From positions 1-64,000 of the forward strand of contig VGTH01000026.1 of the NCBI GenBank assembly GCA_016874755.1: DNA of 64,000 bases, in the 5' to 3' direction. Numbering within the stretch: the first letter of the stretch is position 1; each line of letters begins with the position of its first letter. This stretch comes from Deltaproteobacteria bacterium. GTDB taxonomy: Bacteria; Desulfobacterota; Binatia; UBA9968. Shown here one piece after another: positions 7,377 to 16,679 of the stretch. The position numbers and the translations under genes are program-made. Under the pieces are notes generated by a model that ran no database searches, was not told the origin of the DNA, and was given only the letters and a program-made list of their open reading frames with translations.

Positions 7377-7513
7377 TCTCCCATTGCGGCGTGAATTGAA
7401 CGCGAGCGCGTCATCGAGATTCTTCTATACACGAACGGGCGGGAAAATGCGCAGCGGCGCGGCTACCACCTCTCAAGCCCGCGCCGTGTCGAAGAACGTT
7501 GCGTTAGGCTGCT

Positions 7514-8620
7514 CTATGGTATTTCGACCGGGGCAAGATATTCGATGCGCACAAAGCCTGGCGCATTGCCGTTGAGCGTCACTCTTGCCCAGGAATTCTT
7601 TACGTCGAGCACCGCTACGACCGCCCCTTCGGCAAGCGTCTCCACGGTGGGCGCGGCGTATTTCGCCGCTTGCCTAACCGCGATGGGCCGCCGGGCGCGG
7701 TAAAAGTGAGTGCTGATTCGAGTGGCAGCGCCACCAATGAGTTTTTTGTTTTCGGCGACTTCCTGAGACTCCTGCCGCACGGCTAGCGGAGCCGTTTTCG
7801 CAACCGGCTCAGGGTGGCGCGGCGCTTTTGCGGCTTTTTTCAATTCTTTGACAGGCGCCTTTACTGCAGGTGGTAAAGTCTTAAGCGCAGCCGTTTCCGC
7901 AGACTCGCGGAGCGCCGAACTGCCTTGGTCCTCTGCCTTCGGCGCGTTGCCAGCCGGCGCGGCCGCGCTGACTGACGGCTGGGCCGGCAGTAGGCTCGCC
8001 GCCGGCGCGACCGGCGGTTTGGTAACAGAGGAGACAGCGACAACGTTCGCCCGTACTTGCTGATTGCTCATGTCGCCGCTTCTTAGAAGTCCAACCGTCA
8101 CAGTAACCACTGCCAACAGGCTCACAGCGGAAACTGCCGTCAGCGGCAGCGGCCCGTGCCGCAAACGCTGACTCAGACCGCGTGGCTCACTGGATAAACG
8201 GATGCGCTGAGCGGTACTCGCTCGTGCTTGCTGCTTCTGGATCGTGCGAATCGCTCGCAACCGCTGCATCTGCAAAACTATGCAGTCCTTGATGCCCCCC
8301 ATCCACAGCATCGCCCGGCGAGGACGCCACTGGATGGCGTTACGGTAGAGCGCATCCCAGCCAATATGTCGCGGTTGGACCAAGGCTGAGCAAAAGGAGA
8401 GAACTTTGCGTTTCGATGATCGCAGCGATGGGAGCTCAGCTAGCTGACGGCGCAGGACCACAATCCGCGCCACCAGCAAGCGGCACAAATAGGCGTCGCG
8501 ATCCTGCGGATTTTTGGCAATCGCTTCATTGAGCAACTTCAGGCTCTCGTCGTAGCGCTGCTGTGTAACGAGTAGTTCGAGTTGAGTGAACTGAGCCGCA
8601 TCGCGTAGCAAACCATCCAT
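7514..8620 (-). CDS. membrane-anchored TPR and SH3-like domain protein
   Basis: A 368-residue protein. The N-terminal 50 residues (LLVTQQRYDESLKLLNEAI and DRDAYLCRLLVARI) look like one TPR-like helical repeat, residues 155-180 form one membrane helix (LTAVSAVSLLAVVTVTVGLL), a long Ala/Pro/Lys linker follows, and the last 75 residues form a bacterial SH3 module (FYRARRPIAVRQAAKYAAP, GAVVAVLDVKNSWARVTL, GFVRIEYL). The topology suggests a cytoplasmic head and a periplasmic SH3 domain binding cell-wall peptides. The start at 8620 follows GGAGGG six bases upstream. The role is unknown; an envelope function is inferred. Confidence 0.75.
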   Translation of the reverse strand: MDGLLRDAAQFTQLELLVTQQRYDESLKLLNEAIAKNPQDRDAYLCRLLVARIVVLRRQLAELPSLRSSKRKVLSFCSALVQPRHIGWDALYRNAIQWRPRRAMLWMGGIKDCIVLQMQRLRAIRTIQKQQARASTAQRIRLSSEPRGLSQRLRHGPLPLTAVSAVSLLAVVTVTVGLLRSGDMSNQQVRANVVAVSSVTKPPVAPAASLLPAQPSVSAAAPAGNAPKAEDQGSSALRESAETAALKTLPPAVKAPVKELKKAAKAPRHPEPVAKTAPLAVRQESQEVAENKKLIGGAATRISTHFYRARRPIAVRQAAKYAAPTVETLAEGAVVAVLDVKNSWARVTLNGNAPGFVRIEYLAPVEIP

Positions 8621-8798
8621 GTTGTGACCCTCCACAAAGCTGTTGAGCCGTGCCTGGCCTTATGGGCCCGACATCCCTGCCAAATCTTGGCACAAAGGGG
8701 CCGCCCTAAATCCGGGCTTAACCCAATAGCAGAGGTGGAAGCCGGAAGTCAAACAGGAATAAAACTATTTTATGGCTGTTAGATCGGAGATCGAGCCG

Positions 8799-10311
8799 TC
8801 ATTTGGCACCCAGATTAGCGCCATTGGCTGCCTTACCGATGGCTGGGCTCCTCGGCTGCAAGCGGAAGTCTCCTGCGGCAGGGTTGACAAAGAGGGGGTC
8901 CTCATTTGAGCAGGTTTCCTGATGTGAGTGGGGGTTTAGAACCATGTTCATTGTAGATTTCCGATCCGGCCGGTTTGCTGCGGATGAGATTGTTTCTAAC
9001 GACATTCGGTGTCGCCCCTGTAGATTGGTTGTAAATACCGTAGCGAAATCCATCAACAATATTGCTTTCGTGCACGGAATCGCCGGAGCTAGATTGCAAA
9101 AAGATTCCGTAACTATTGACGCCTGTTTTCGTGAAGTCGTTGCGCGGGCCAGCCACGATAGTGTTATTGCGGATAGAGTGACCTTTGCCTCGGACATTAT
9201 GGATTTGATAAGCCCCATTGTTAGAAAAAACATTGTTCTCGATTGTCCAGTTATCACCCCCGCTGATGTAAATCCCTTGCACGGCGTTATCGTGAATGTA
9301 CGAATTGCGCACGACGATGTTGTTACCGTCCGGGCTCAACCCCGTACCCGCATGGTTGTATGACTCAGAGTCAATGAATCGGGCGCCACCGGCGTGCAAG
9401 TACCAACCATGCCAGAAGCGCGCATGGCCATTTTTGCGCGCCAACACGCCATTCACCTTGTTGGTGTCGAAGGGCACGCCGCAGCTGTGAATCTTGGTTC
9501 TAATAAACTGAAGATCGAAGTCTCGATTGCTCTTTTTGGCCCACTGTGTGATGCAGCTGCCGATGCCGTAGCGAATTTCCAAATTTTGGAACCGAATATG
9601 ATCAGCGAAATCGCTCAGCCCCACTGGGTTGGGCACAATACCCTTAGCATCGAGGTCAATACCGTCAATGATTAGAAAACGCACCGGCACCCGAATGTTG
9701 TAGAAATCTAACACATAGTGGGGGACGAACCCTTTCGGCGCCTGCCAAAATAAGCCGCCCGCCGGTTGATTGTTGCCGCTGCCTTGCCAACACGAATGAG
9801 GGAAATCCTTGACCAACCCATAGCTCGCAAACCTGGCGCACTCCTCATACGTCGATAGGTGCACGGAGTTACGGACTTCTTCTTCGCTATGAGGGTGGCC
9901 CGGCGGCAGGTAGCGGCGAAACACCGGCCTCTCACCCGGATAGGCTTTAATCGTCACCGGATTATCCCACGAGGTGCCGGATGGAATAATAGATGCGCCA
10001 CCGTGCGAGAGACCGCCAGAAAGCCCCAGGCCAGTGTCGTACTCACCGGCGCGCACGATCAAGGTTTCTCCCGGCCTGAGCCGAGGAACGGCTCTTTGCA
10101 GCGTTTTGAATGGCTGTGTCAGGGTGCCGGGGTTGTTGTCACTCCCGTTGGGGGCGACATAGTAAGATCCGCCCGGCGCGGCCATGGGTTGCGAGGGCAA
10201 AGGCTGAGCACCGACTGAGCCGCCGCTTTTGCTTTGCAACGTGGCACAGGCCAACAGCGCGAACAACATCAAGACCATCATTATCGCAACTGAAACGGGA
10301 AACTTTTGCAT
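8799..10311 (-). pseudogene. right-handed beta-helix lipoprotein (DUF1565-like) with one frameshift
   Basis: The first frame (8902-10311, 469 residues) has a lipoprotein signal (hydrophobic stretch then LLAC) and then YYVAPNGSDNNPGTLTQPF and LRPGETLIVRAGEY, the opening of DUF1565 beta-helix proteins, followed by many parallel-beta coils (NIVVRNSYIHDN, WTIENNVFSNNGAYQIHN, SIRNNTIVAG). It stops early after TSGNLL. The normal family ending (SNEDPLFVNPAAGDFRLQ, then SPAIGKAANG) continues in the next frame down to 8799, so one base was gained or lost around 8905-8915. It may be a true decaying gene or a sequencing indel. Such proteins bind or cleave surface polysaccharides. Confidence 0.82.
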
Positions 10312-10320
10312 GGGGTTTAC

Positions 10321-10950
10321 CTACTGGCGCACCCAAACTTCGCCGGGGCGCAGCCCCATTTCGCGAATCCTGTGCGGCAGGTCGAACGGTTTCTCGATAT
10401 CAAAGCCCTGGGGGAAATCGCGGCTGCGGGTGTGGTTGGCCAAAAGCTCTAGGACCAGAGATCTCGGCAGGTTAAAGCCGTTGACTTCGGCCGACTGCAG
10501 CCGAAACTGACCGCGGCCATTTTGGCCGACGACGTCACCGCGCACCAGCACCGGAACTTTGCCGGAAAGAAAATTTAGCGGTCCGCTGTTACGCTTACGG
10601 TTGCGCTTGAACTCATCGACGTCGACCAGCACCCGCGCAACCAGGCGCGACTCGCTGACGATTGTGACCTGCGGCTCACCGATGGCCTGGGGAGCGTTTT
10701 CCTTGAGGTAGCGCGCCACTAGCAGATTCACTTCATCTTCGGCAAAGGCAAGATTTTTCGGCGGCACCGGCGTGCGCCCGCCATTTTCCGCCAATTCGTC
10801 GAGCTTTTCTTGCAGCCGCGTGGCCGGGTCTTTGGGCAGTTGCACCGGCGGTGTGGTAGTCGTGCAGCCCCACAAAAGAACCGCGCACAGGAGCGCCAAC
10901 ACGCTGGCGCTGCCGCCGTTTCTTTTTGCCCAATGGTGAGTTGGTTGCAT
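10321..10950 (-). CDS. lipoprotein of unknown function
   Basis: A 209-residue lipoprotein: basic start, hydrophobic SVLALLCAVLLWGC with the cysteine at about residue 29. The mature part begins with a Thr/Pro linker and carries a DEVNLLVARYL helix and a beta-rich half (VTIVSESRLVARVLVDVDE, VPVLVRGDVVGQNGRGQF), ending GLRPGEVWVRQ. The pattern recalls lipid-binding envelope proteins with an elongated beta fold, but no family is assigned. Ten bases separate it from the beta-helix lipoprotein on the same strand, so they probably share a transcript and an envelope setting. It is divergent from acpS. Confidence 0.7.
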   Translation of the reverse strand: MQPTHHWAKRNGGSASVLALLCAVLLWGCTTTTPPVQLPKDPATRLQEKLDELAENGGRTPVPPKNLAFAEDEVNLLVARYLKENAPQAIGEPQVTIVSESRLVARVLVDVDEFKRNRKRNSGPLNFLSGKVPVLVRGDVVGQNGRGQFRLQSAEVNGFNLPRSLVLELLANHTRSRDFPQGFDIEKPFDLPHRIREMGLRPGEVWVRQ

Positions 10951-11018
10951 GGTCGGGTGAATTACGCTTTGGTTAATATAGAAATTCGTTTCATAGTGAG
11001 CAAGGAGGCGCGCTTTTA

Positions 11019-11411
11019 ATGATTATTAGCTCGGGAGTCGACTTGATCGAAGTGGCGCGCATTCAGCAGGCACTCGACGACCAACGTATCGGCAGGCGCT
11101 TTCGCCAGCGCGTCTACACCGAGGCGGAAATCGCCTATTGCGAAAGCAAAAACCGCGGCAAATACGAAAGCTACGCCGGCCGCTTCGCCGCCAAGGAAGC
11201 GGTCATGAAAGCGCTCGGCCGCGGCTGGGGCTCGAAAGTCGCGTGGAATGAGATCGAAGTGGCGCGCGCCCGCAGCGGCAAACCATCGATCGTCCTGCAT
11301 CACAAGACCGCCGAGTGGGCCGCTCACCTGGGCGTGCGCAGTTGGGTGCTGTCGATTACCCACACCAAGGATCACGGCCTAGCCTACGTCATCGCACAGG
11401 ATGTGGAGTAG
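11019..11411 (+). CDS. acpS: holo-[acyl-carrier-protein] synthase
   Basis: Transfers 4'-phosphopantetheine from CoA to acyl carrier protein, activating fatty-acid synthesis in the cytoplasm. The 130-residue length is normal for AcpS. Signatures: GVDLIEVARI near residue 7 with the metal-binding aspartate, FAAKEAVMKALG near residue 57 with the glutamate and lysine of the active site, and SITHTKDHGLAYVIA at the end. The ATG follows CAAGGAGGCG. The gene commonly follows pdxJ; here it starts a unit divergent from a lipoprotein gene. Confidence 0.95.
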   Translation: MIISSGVDLIEVARIQQALDDQRIGRRFRQRVYTEAEIAYCESKNRGKYESYAGRFAAKEAVMKALGRGWGSKVAWNEIEVARARSGKPSIVLHHKTAEWAAHLGVRSWVLSITHTKDHGLAYVIAQDVE

Positions 11412-11443
11412 TCGTCGAAATAATAATTCGAGAAGGGGGCATT

Positions 11444-11701
11444 CTATTCTCTATCTTCAATCATCTTTGTCTGAACCTTCGCCGGCAGCAGAAAAATCGC
11501 CGCCAACGCCCAAATGCCAAACACCAAGCCCGCCAGGGTCCAGAGAACTTTCGAGCGGCCGGATTGACTGGCCACCACCAGGCAAAGAGTCGCGTCGAGC
11601 ACATGCACCATCGCTCCGGTGCGCAGCAATGTGACGGCATCCATGTCGGGTTTGATGAAGAGCAAACCGGAGAGATAACCGAAGAGATGATAGAAATCCA
11701 C
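11444..11701 (-). CDS. small two-helix membrane protein
   Basis: An 85-residue protein of unknown function starting at GTG 11701 behind AAGGGCGACTC; the longer frame to 11812 overlaps the mtnA start antisense and looks non-coding. Two membrane helices are visible: LLRTGAMVHVLDATLCLVVA and VLWTLAGLVFGIWALAAIFLL, with a positive SGRSK loop between them. It lies between acpS and mtnA but on the other strand, so it is independently transcribed. No family recognised. Confidence 0.55.
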   Translation of the reverse strand: MDFYHLFGYLSGLLFIKPDMDAVTLLRTGAMVHVLDATLCLVVASQSGRSKVLWTLAGLVFGIWALAAIFLLPAKVQTKMIEDRE

Positions 11702-11768
11702 GAGTCGCCCTTGACGCTTCCTTTGGTGAGCTAATATACTCGCTCTTCGCGAAAATAGGAACGACGTT

Positions 11769-12800
11769 ATGGCGGTAAAAACCATCGAGTGGAAAAACGA
11801 TCGGGTCATCATGATCGATCAGCGTTTACTGCCACAACGCGAGGTCTACCGGGTTTGCCGCAATTATTTAGAGGTTGCCGACGCGATCCGTTCCATGGTC
11901 ATCCGCGGTGCGCCGGCCATCGGCGTGGCGGCGGCCATGGGCACCGCGCTCGGAGCCATGGCGGCCAAAGAGAAAAACTTCGATTGCGACTTCGAAAACA
12001 TCGTCACCGCCCTGGCCCAGACTCGGCCCACTGCGGTCAATCTGTTTTGGGCGCTCGAGCGCATGCGCAAGGTTTATAATGAAAATCGCCGGCGCGGCGT
12101 GGCCTTTGTCAAAAAGGCCCTCAAAGCCGAAGCGCAAAAGGTGTATAAGGAAGATATTGAAGCCAACAAACGGCTTGGCCAATACGGCGCGCAGCTTTTG
12201 GGCAATGCCAAACAGCTCATGACCCATTGCAATGCTGGCGCCTTGGCCACCGCAGGATATGGCACCGCCCTCGGGGTCATGCGCGCTTTCAAAGAGCGCG
12301 GCAAAGAGTTCGAAGTTTGGGTCAACGAGACGCGGCCGTTTCTCCAAGGCGCGCGATTGACCGCGTGGGAGCTGCAGAAAGAGAAAATTCCCGCGACGTT
12401 GGTGACCGACAACATGGCCGGCTATCTGATGCAGCAAGGCAAAGTAGACGCCGTGGTCGTTGGCTGCGACCGCGTTGCCGCCAATGGCGATGTCGCCAAT
12501 AAGATCGGCACGTATACCGTGGCCGTGCTCGCCAAACGCCATGGTATTCCTTTTTATGTGGCGGGGCCGACCTCATCGATCGATATCGATTGCCCGACCG
12601 GAAAAGATATCCCGATCGAGCAGCGCGACCCGAAAGAGGTCTCGCATATTTTCGGCAAGGAGTTGGCGCCCAAGGGGATGAAAATATTCAATCCCGCTTT
12701 TGACGTGACCGCGCAGGAGCTCATCTCTGCGATCATTACGGAAAAAGGCGTGATCCAACCGCCGTACCGGCAGAATATTCGCAGCCATGTCAGCCACTGA
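11769..12800 (+). CDS. mtnA: S-methyl-5-thioribose-1-phosphate isomerase
   Basis: Converts methylthioribose-1-phosphate to methylthioribulose-1-phosphate in methionine salvage. The 343 residues match the family length. Landmarks: MVIRGAPAIGVAAAMG near residue 43, MTHCNAGALATAGYGTAL near residue 155 with the catalytic cysteine, NETRPFLQGARLTAWEL, and VGCDRVAANGDVANKIGTY near residue 235 with the catalytic aspartate. It is an eIF2B-fold enzyme, and ribose-1,5-bisphosphate isomerases are relatives, but the motifs favour MtnA. Its 3' end overlaps the next gene by 14 bases. No other salvage genes are in view. Confidence 0.92.
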   Translation: MAVKTIEWKNDRVIMIDQRLLPQREVYRVCRNYLEVADAIRSMVIRGAPAIGVAAAMGTALGAMAAKEKNFDCDFENIVTALAQTRPTAVNLFWALERMRKVYNENRRRGVAFVKKALKAEAQKVYKEDIEANKRLGQYGAQLLGNAKQLMTHCNAGALATAGYGTALGVMRAFKERGKEFEVWVNETRPFLQGARLTAWELQKEKIPATLVTDNMAGYLMQQGKVDAVVVGCDRVAANGDVANKIGTYTVAVLAKRHGIPFYVAGPTSSIDIDCPTGKDIPIEQRDPKEVSHIFGKELAPKGMKIFNPAFDVTAQELISAIITEKGVIQPPYRQNIRSHVSH

Positions 12801-14142
12801 ACACGTCATCGAAAAACACGACGAGCTGGAAGCCTACTTCCACAACGCCGGCAAGACCAAAGATCGCTGGCGCGTCGGCACCGAGTACGAAAAAGTCGGC
12901 ATCGACCGGCACACCGGCCAGGCGATCCCCTACTTTGGCAAGCGCGGCGTCGATCGCATCCTGCGTGAGCTGATCGACCGTTTTCGCTGGGAGCCGGAAG
13001 AACAAGACGGCAACATCATTGCTCTGTCGCGCGACAGAGCGCAGATCACCCTAGAACCCGGCGGCCAGATCGAGCTGAGCGGCGAGCCCTGCGAAACCAT
13101 CCACTGCACCAACGCCGAATTCACCCAGCACATCCGCGAGTTGATCGAAGTCTGCAAGCCGATGGACATCGTTTTTCTCGGCCTGGGCATGCAGCCTTTC
13201 AGCAAGCTCGACCAGATCGAATGGGTACCGAAAAAGCGCTATCGCATCATGGGCCCCTACATGCCGACGGTGGGCAAGCTCGGCCAGCGCATGATGAAGC
13301 AGACCGCCACCGTGCAAGCCAACATCGATTTTCTCGACGAGAAAGACGCGATCATGAAATTTCGCACCGGCATGGGCTTGGCGCCGGTCTTGATCGCCAT
13401 GTTCGCCAACTCGCCGATTTGCGCCGGCGAGTTAAACGGCTACCGCAGCTTCCGCGAGCACATCTGGACCGACACCGACAAGAGTCGGCAGGGCTTATTG
13501 AAATTCGCCTTCGAAGCCGACGCCTCGTTTGCTCATTACGTCGAATACGCCCTCGACGTGCCGATGTATTTCATCATCCGCAACCACGACTACATTAACA
13601 TGACCGGCCGGACGTTCCGCCAATACATGCAATATGGCCACAACGGCCAGCGCGCCACGCTGGAAGATTGGTCCGATCATTTGACCACACTGTTTCCAGA
13701 AACCCGCATCAAGCGCTACATCGAAATCCGCTCCGTCGACAGCCAACCGCCCGAGTTGATGCCGGCCCTGTCGGCGCTGATCAAAGGGGCGTTTTACGAT
13801 TCTGATTGCCTGCAAGCGGCATGGGATCTGGTGAAGGGCTGGAGTTGGGACGAACGCAACGAAGTCTATCTCGACTCGCACGTCAACGCGCTGGCCACCA
13901 GATTTCGTCGCTACTCGCTACTGGACTTGGCCAAAGAGCTGACCGAAATCGCCTGGACCGGCCTATCGCGCCAGAACGCCGTCAACGACCTCGGCGACAA
14001 CGAGACCATCTATCTCCGCCCCCTGAAAGACTTAATCGACAAAGGCAAATGCCCCGCAGACCTGTTGATCGAAAAATGGGAGGGCGAGCTAAAGCAAGAC
14101 GTCCGCAAGCTGATCGCCTACAGCGCTTATAAGCTGCCGTAG
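12787..14142 (+). CDS. gshA: glutamate-cysteine ligase, plant/alphaproteobacterial type
   Basis: ATP-dependent joining of glutamate and cysteine, the first step of glutathione synthesis, in the cytoplasm. The 451 residues include WRVGTEYEKVGID near residue 29, ITLEPGGQIELSGEP near residue 85, MMKQTATVQANIDF near residue 170, MGLAPVLIAMFANSPI and IRSVDSQPP, all typical of the plant-type enzyme rather than the E. coli type. Translation is coupled to mtnA (14-base overlap). A glutathione peroxidase gene at 1175 fits a glutathione-using cell, though gshB is not in the window. The 3' end overlaps the convergent nagZ by 16 bases. Confidence 0.92.
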   Translation: MSATEHVIEKHDELEAYFHNAGKTKDRWRVGTEYEKVGIDRHTGQAIPYFGKRGVDRILRELIDRFRWEPEEQDGNIIALSRDRAQITLEPGGQIELSGEPCETIHCTNAEFTQHIRELIEVCKPMDIVFLGLGMQPFSKLDQIEWVPKKRYRIMGPYMPTVGKLGQRMMKQTATVQANIDFLDEKDAIMKFRTGMGLAPVLIAMFANSPICAGELNGYRSFREHIWTDTDKSRQGLLKFAFEADASFAHYVEYALDVPMYFIIRNHDYINMTGRTFRQYMQYGHNGQRATLEDWSDHLTTLFPETRIKRYIEIRSVDSQPPELMPALSALIKGAFYDSDCLQAAWDLVKGWSWDERNEVYLDSHVNALATRFRRYSLLDLAKELTEIAWTGLSRQNAVNDLGDNETIYLRPLKDLIDKGKCPADLLIEKWEGELKQDVRKLIAYSAYKLP

Positions 14143-15233
14143 ATTTCATCGACAATTCGTTGGTGATCAAGCTGCGCCAGACAGAGATCCAACTCCGTGC
14201 CCCCAACTCCGGTGAATTCTTTTAGATATCTTTCCTTGAGATGCATCACGCGTGTGTAGCTCCGCTCGATCTGGGCGCGCAGTTGGGCGTCGTTCTCGGC
14301 AGCGTCCGCGAGATATTCGAAGCAGCGCACCGGTTTTTCTAGACCGTCGCAGTAGAGCAAGACATCGACGCCGGCGTTGACACACAGCGCCGCCGATTGC
14401 TCGACGCCGTAGTGATCGGCGATCGCCTTCATCTCCAGGGCGTCACTGAAGACCACGCCTTCGTAGCCCAGCTGGTGGCGCAATAGGCCGGTGATGATTT
14501 TTTCTGACAGCGTCGCGGGGAATTGTCGATCAAGGGCTTGGTAGACCACGTGGGCGGTCATCAGCGCTTCGATATGAGTCTTACAAGCGTGCGCGAATGG
14601 CGCGAGCTCGATTTGCTTCAGCTCTTCCAAAGGCCGCGCCACCACCGGCAAATCGCGGTGCGAGTCTTTGTCGGTATCGCCGTGGCCGGGAAAGTGTTTG
14701 CCAACGGGGATGATGCCGCCGCTACGCAGCCCGGCGATCCACCGTTCGCTGTAGCGAATCACGTCCGCTGGGTTATTCGCGAAGGCGCGCTCGCCGATGA
14801 CCGGATTGTTGGGGTTGGAATTGACATCGAGCACCGGCGCAAAATTCATATTGATGCCGGCAAGCACGAGCTCATCGGCGGTGGCGCGCCCAGCGCTAAA
14901 GGCCAGTTCCGGTTTGCCGGTGCGGCCCAATTTTTCCGGTGCTGGAAAGTGGGTAAATGGCTCGGGCAATCGATGGGCGCTGCCGCCCTCCTGATCGGCG
15001 GCGATAAACGGCGGCGCTAAGGCGCCGCTTTCCCAGAGCGAGCGGCACAACTCGACGACGCGGGCAGCGTCTCGACAGTTGTTTTTGAAAAGCACCACAC
15101 CGCCGAAGCCGTACTCTTCAATCGTCAACCGTTCGTCGGCGCTGAGATCTTCACCGCGCAGCCCGATCATGAATAACTGGCCCAGTTTTTCTTGCAGCGC
15201 AATCATCGGATGCGAGGATAGCGCGTCCATCAA
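14127..15233 (-). CDS. nagZ: beta-N-acetylhexosaminidase, glycoside hydrolase family 3
   Basis: Removes N-acetylglucosamine from muropeptides during cell-wall recycling. The 368-residue single-domain GH3 barrel shows KLGQLFMIGLRG at the start, FIAADQEGGSAHRL near residue 80, GKHFPGHGDTDKDSHRDLP near residue 180 (with the His-Asp acid/base dyad characteristic of NagZ) and VVFSDALEMKAI near residue 258 with the nucleophile aspartate. No signal peptide, so cytoplasmic. The extra C-terminal 60 residues are helical. It is convergent and slightly overlapping with the glutamate-cysteine ligase gene. Confidence 0.9.
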   Translation of the reverse strand: MMDALSSHPMIALQEKLGQLFMIGLRGEDLSADERLTIEEYGFGGVVLFKNNCRDAARVVELCRSLWESGALAPPFIAADQEGGSAHRLPEPFTHFPAPEKLGRTGKPELAFSAGRATADELVLAGINMNFAPVLDVNSNPNNPVIGERAFANNPADVIRYSERWIAGLRSGGIIPVGKHFPGHGDTDKDSHRDLPVVARPLEELKQIELAPFAHACKTHIEALMTAHVVYQALDRQFPATLSEKIITGLLRHQLGYEGVVFSDALEMKAIADHYGVEQSAALCVNAGVDVLLYCDGLEKPVRCFEYLADAAENDAQLRAQIERSYTRVMHLKERYLKEFTGVGGTELDLCLAQLDHQRIVDEIYGSL

Positions 15234-15425
15234 GCGGCTTCAAAGATTACGCTCGGCGACCGGCTCTTCCTTTCTGTAGACCGCGATGCGCACAATCCGC
15301 GGCTTTGTCAACCTGAGCGCCAGCAAAGGATCTGCTTTTCCGTGCGGTCATACGGGCAGACCCTCCGCCTTCAGAACGCCAATTACCACATAAATTTAGT
15401 AGAACGTGGGCGGCTTGACGAATAA

Positions 15426-15436
15426 GTAAGTAAATG
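15426..15436. promoter_or_regulatory. possible TetR operator, first copy of GTAAGTAAATG
   Basis: The 11-base sequence GTAAGTAAATG lies 14 bases before the TetR ATG and recurs exactly at 16143-16153, before the next gene. A nearby TTAGTTAGC (complement of GCTAACTAA) adds partial dyad character. Autoregulation by the TetR protein is inference. Confidence 0.4.
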
Positions 15437-15449
15437 CTAACTAATAACC

Positions 15450-16133
15450 ATGAAACGCAGCCCGAGATTACACTCAGATGAACGCCGGCAGGCGATCGTT
15501 GGCGCGGTACGCACACTGTTTGCCGAAAAGGGATTTGACGGGACCAAGACGCGCGAGCTGGCCAAAGCGGCCGGGGTTTCCGAGGCGCTGATTTACAAAC
15601 ATTTTCCCAGCAAAGAATCGCTCTATGCGGCGATGCTCGAAGCGTCGGCGAAGGGGCCGCTGTTTGCTGAGTTCAACCGGATTTTGGCGCTCGATCCGTC
15701 AGTGGCAACGCTGGCGGTGATGGTGCACTTTACGATCTCCTATTACGCCCACAACCATCAACCCGAAAAGGCCGCCACCAATGCACTGATGGTGCGCAGT
15801 CTTCTCGCCGACGGCGGCTACGCGCGCCTGACGTATCAAAAATATGCGGATGCTTGGACGCGCAAATTTGAAGCCTGTATCAAGCAGGCCGTCAAAGCCA
15901 ATGCGCTGCAAACCAACGATCGGCGCGGCGATCTGTCCATGTGGTTCGTCCAGCACATTGGTTTTTCGCTGATGCTGCACCGCCACCCGGCGGTGCCGGC
16001 GATTCAGTACAAAGCCAGCGAGGAGACTTTAGTGGAGCAGGCGACGCTGTTCGCGTTGCGCGGACTGGGGCTCAAAGAGGAAGTCATCGAACGGCACTAT
16101 AACCCCAAAGTGATGGCCTTACTCGCCGGCTGA
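15450..16133 (+). CDS. TetR/AcrR-family transcriptional regulator
   Basis: A 227-residue repressor. Residues 12-58 form the TetR DNA-binding domain: RRQAIVGAVRTLFAEKGFDG, then TRELAKAAGVSEALIYKHFPSKESLY, the classical helix-turn-helix. The C-terminal part is an all-helical ligand and dimer domain. A repeated 11-mer before this gene and before the next suggests autoregulation and control of the downstream unit. The fragment of a NodT-type outer-membrane factor at 16680 hints that it once controlled an efflux operon. Ligand unknown. Confidence 0.92.
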   Translation: MKRSPRLHSDERRQAIVGAVRTLFAEKGFDGTKTRELAKAAGVSEALIYKHFPSKESLYAAMLEASAKGPLFAEFNRILALDPSVATLAVMVHFTISYYAHNHQPEKAATNALMVRSLLADGGYARLTYQKYADAWTRKFEACIKQAVKANALQTNDRRGDLSMWFVQHIGFSLMLHRHPAVPAIQYKASEETLVEQATLFALRGLGLKEEVIERHYNPKVMALLAG

Positions 16134-16142
16134 TTTGGCTTG

Positions 16143-16153
16143 GTAAGTAAATG
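16143..16153. promoter_or_regulatory. possible TetR operator, second copy of GTAAGTAAATG
   Basis: Exact copy of the 11-mer at 15426-15436, ten bases after the TetR stop codon and 26 bases before the next gene's ATG. The spacing suits a repressor site controlling the downstream gene. Confidence 0.4.
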
Positions 16154-16178
16154 GCCACTTGTAGTGGAGGAGGAATTT

Positions 16179-16604
16179 ATGTTCGAGAGCAAAAAAACTA
16201 ACAACCATCAGGAATCCAGCAGCGGCGCCGAGGAGCGGATCGGCGCGTTGTTTCAGCCCGACACTCTGGCCAACCATCAATTTACCGACACCTACCGCCG
16301 CCAGCTGCCTTTGGAGCCGGAACAACGCCTGGTGATCGCGGTTTTGGAAGACGGCATCAACACGTTTCAAGACAATTGCGGTGCACAACATCCGCGCAAG
16401 CGGCGGCTCTTTGAAGAAGCCGAAGCTTGGATTTTTGCCGATGAGCAAGATTGGATTTTTTCGTTCAGCTCGGTTTGTGCGCTGCTCGATCTCAACCCGG
16501 ACTATCTGCGCCGGGGATTGCGCCAATGGCAAGCACAGGGCGGCTGCGGCACGAAAAGAAAAACCGAGAGCTCGGGCTCGGCGCCACGGCGCCGGGCGGC
16601 TTAG
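16179..16604 (+). CDS. conserved small protein of unknown function
   Basis: A 141-residue soluble protein. The ATG at 16179 follows GTGGAGGAGGAATTT, an excellent ribosome site; the frame extends 13 codons upstream over the possible operator. The central part (RLVIAVLEDGINTFQDNC, then RLFEEAEAWIFADEQDW and SSVCALLDLNPDYLRRGL) is helical, with a helix-turn-helix-like end, and resembles short proteins often met in deltaproteobacterial metagenome bins whose role is not known. The C-terminus is basic. It follows the TetR gene by 45 bases and may be in its regulon. Confidence 0.65.
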   Translation: MFESKKTNNHQESSSGAEERIGALFQPDTLANHQFTDTYRRQLPLEPEQRLVIAVLEDGINTFQDNCGAQHPRKRRLFEEAEAWIFADEQDWIFSFSSVCALLDLNPDYLRRGLRQWQAQGGCGTKRKTESSGSAPRRRAA

Positions 16605-16679
16605 CAAGACTAGGGTTCAGGTTCAACGCTCATAGGTCGCGAGGTATTTTCTTTAAAGCCAAGCACCTTACTGACGGCG

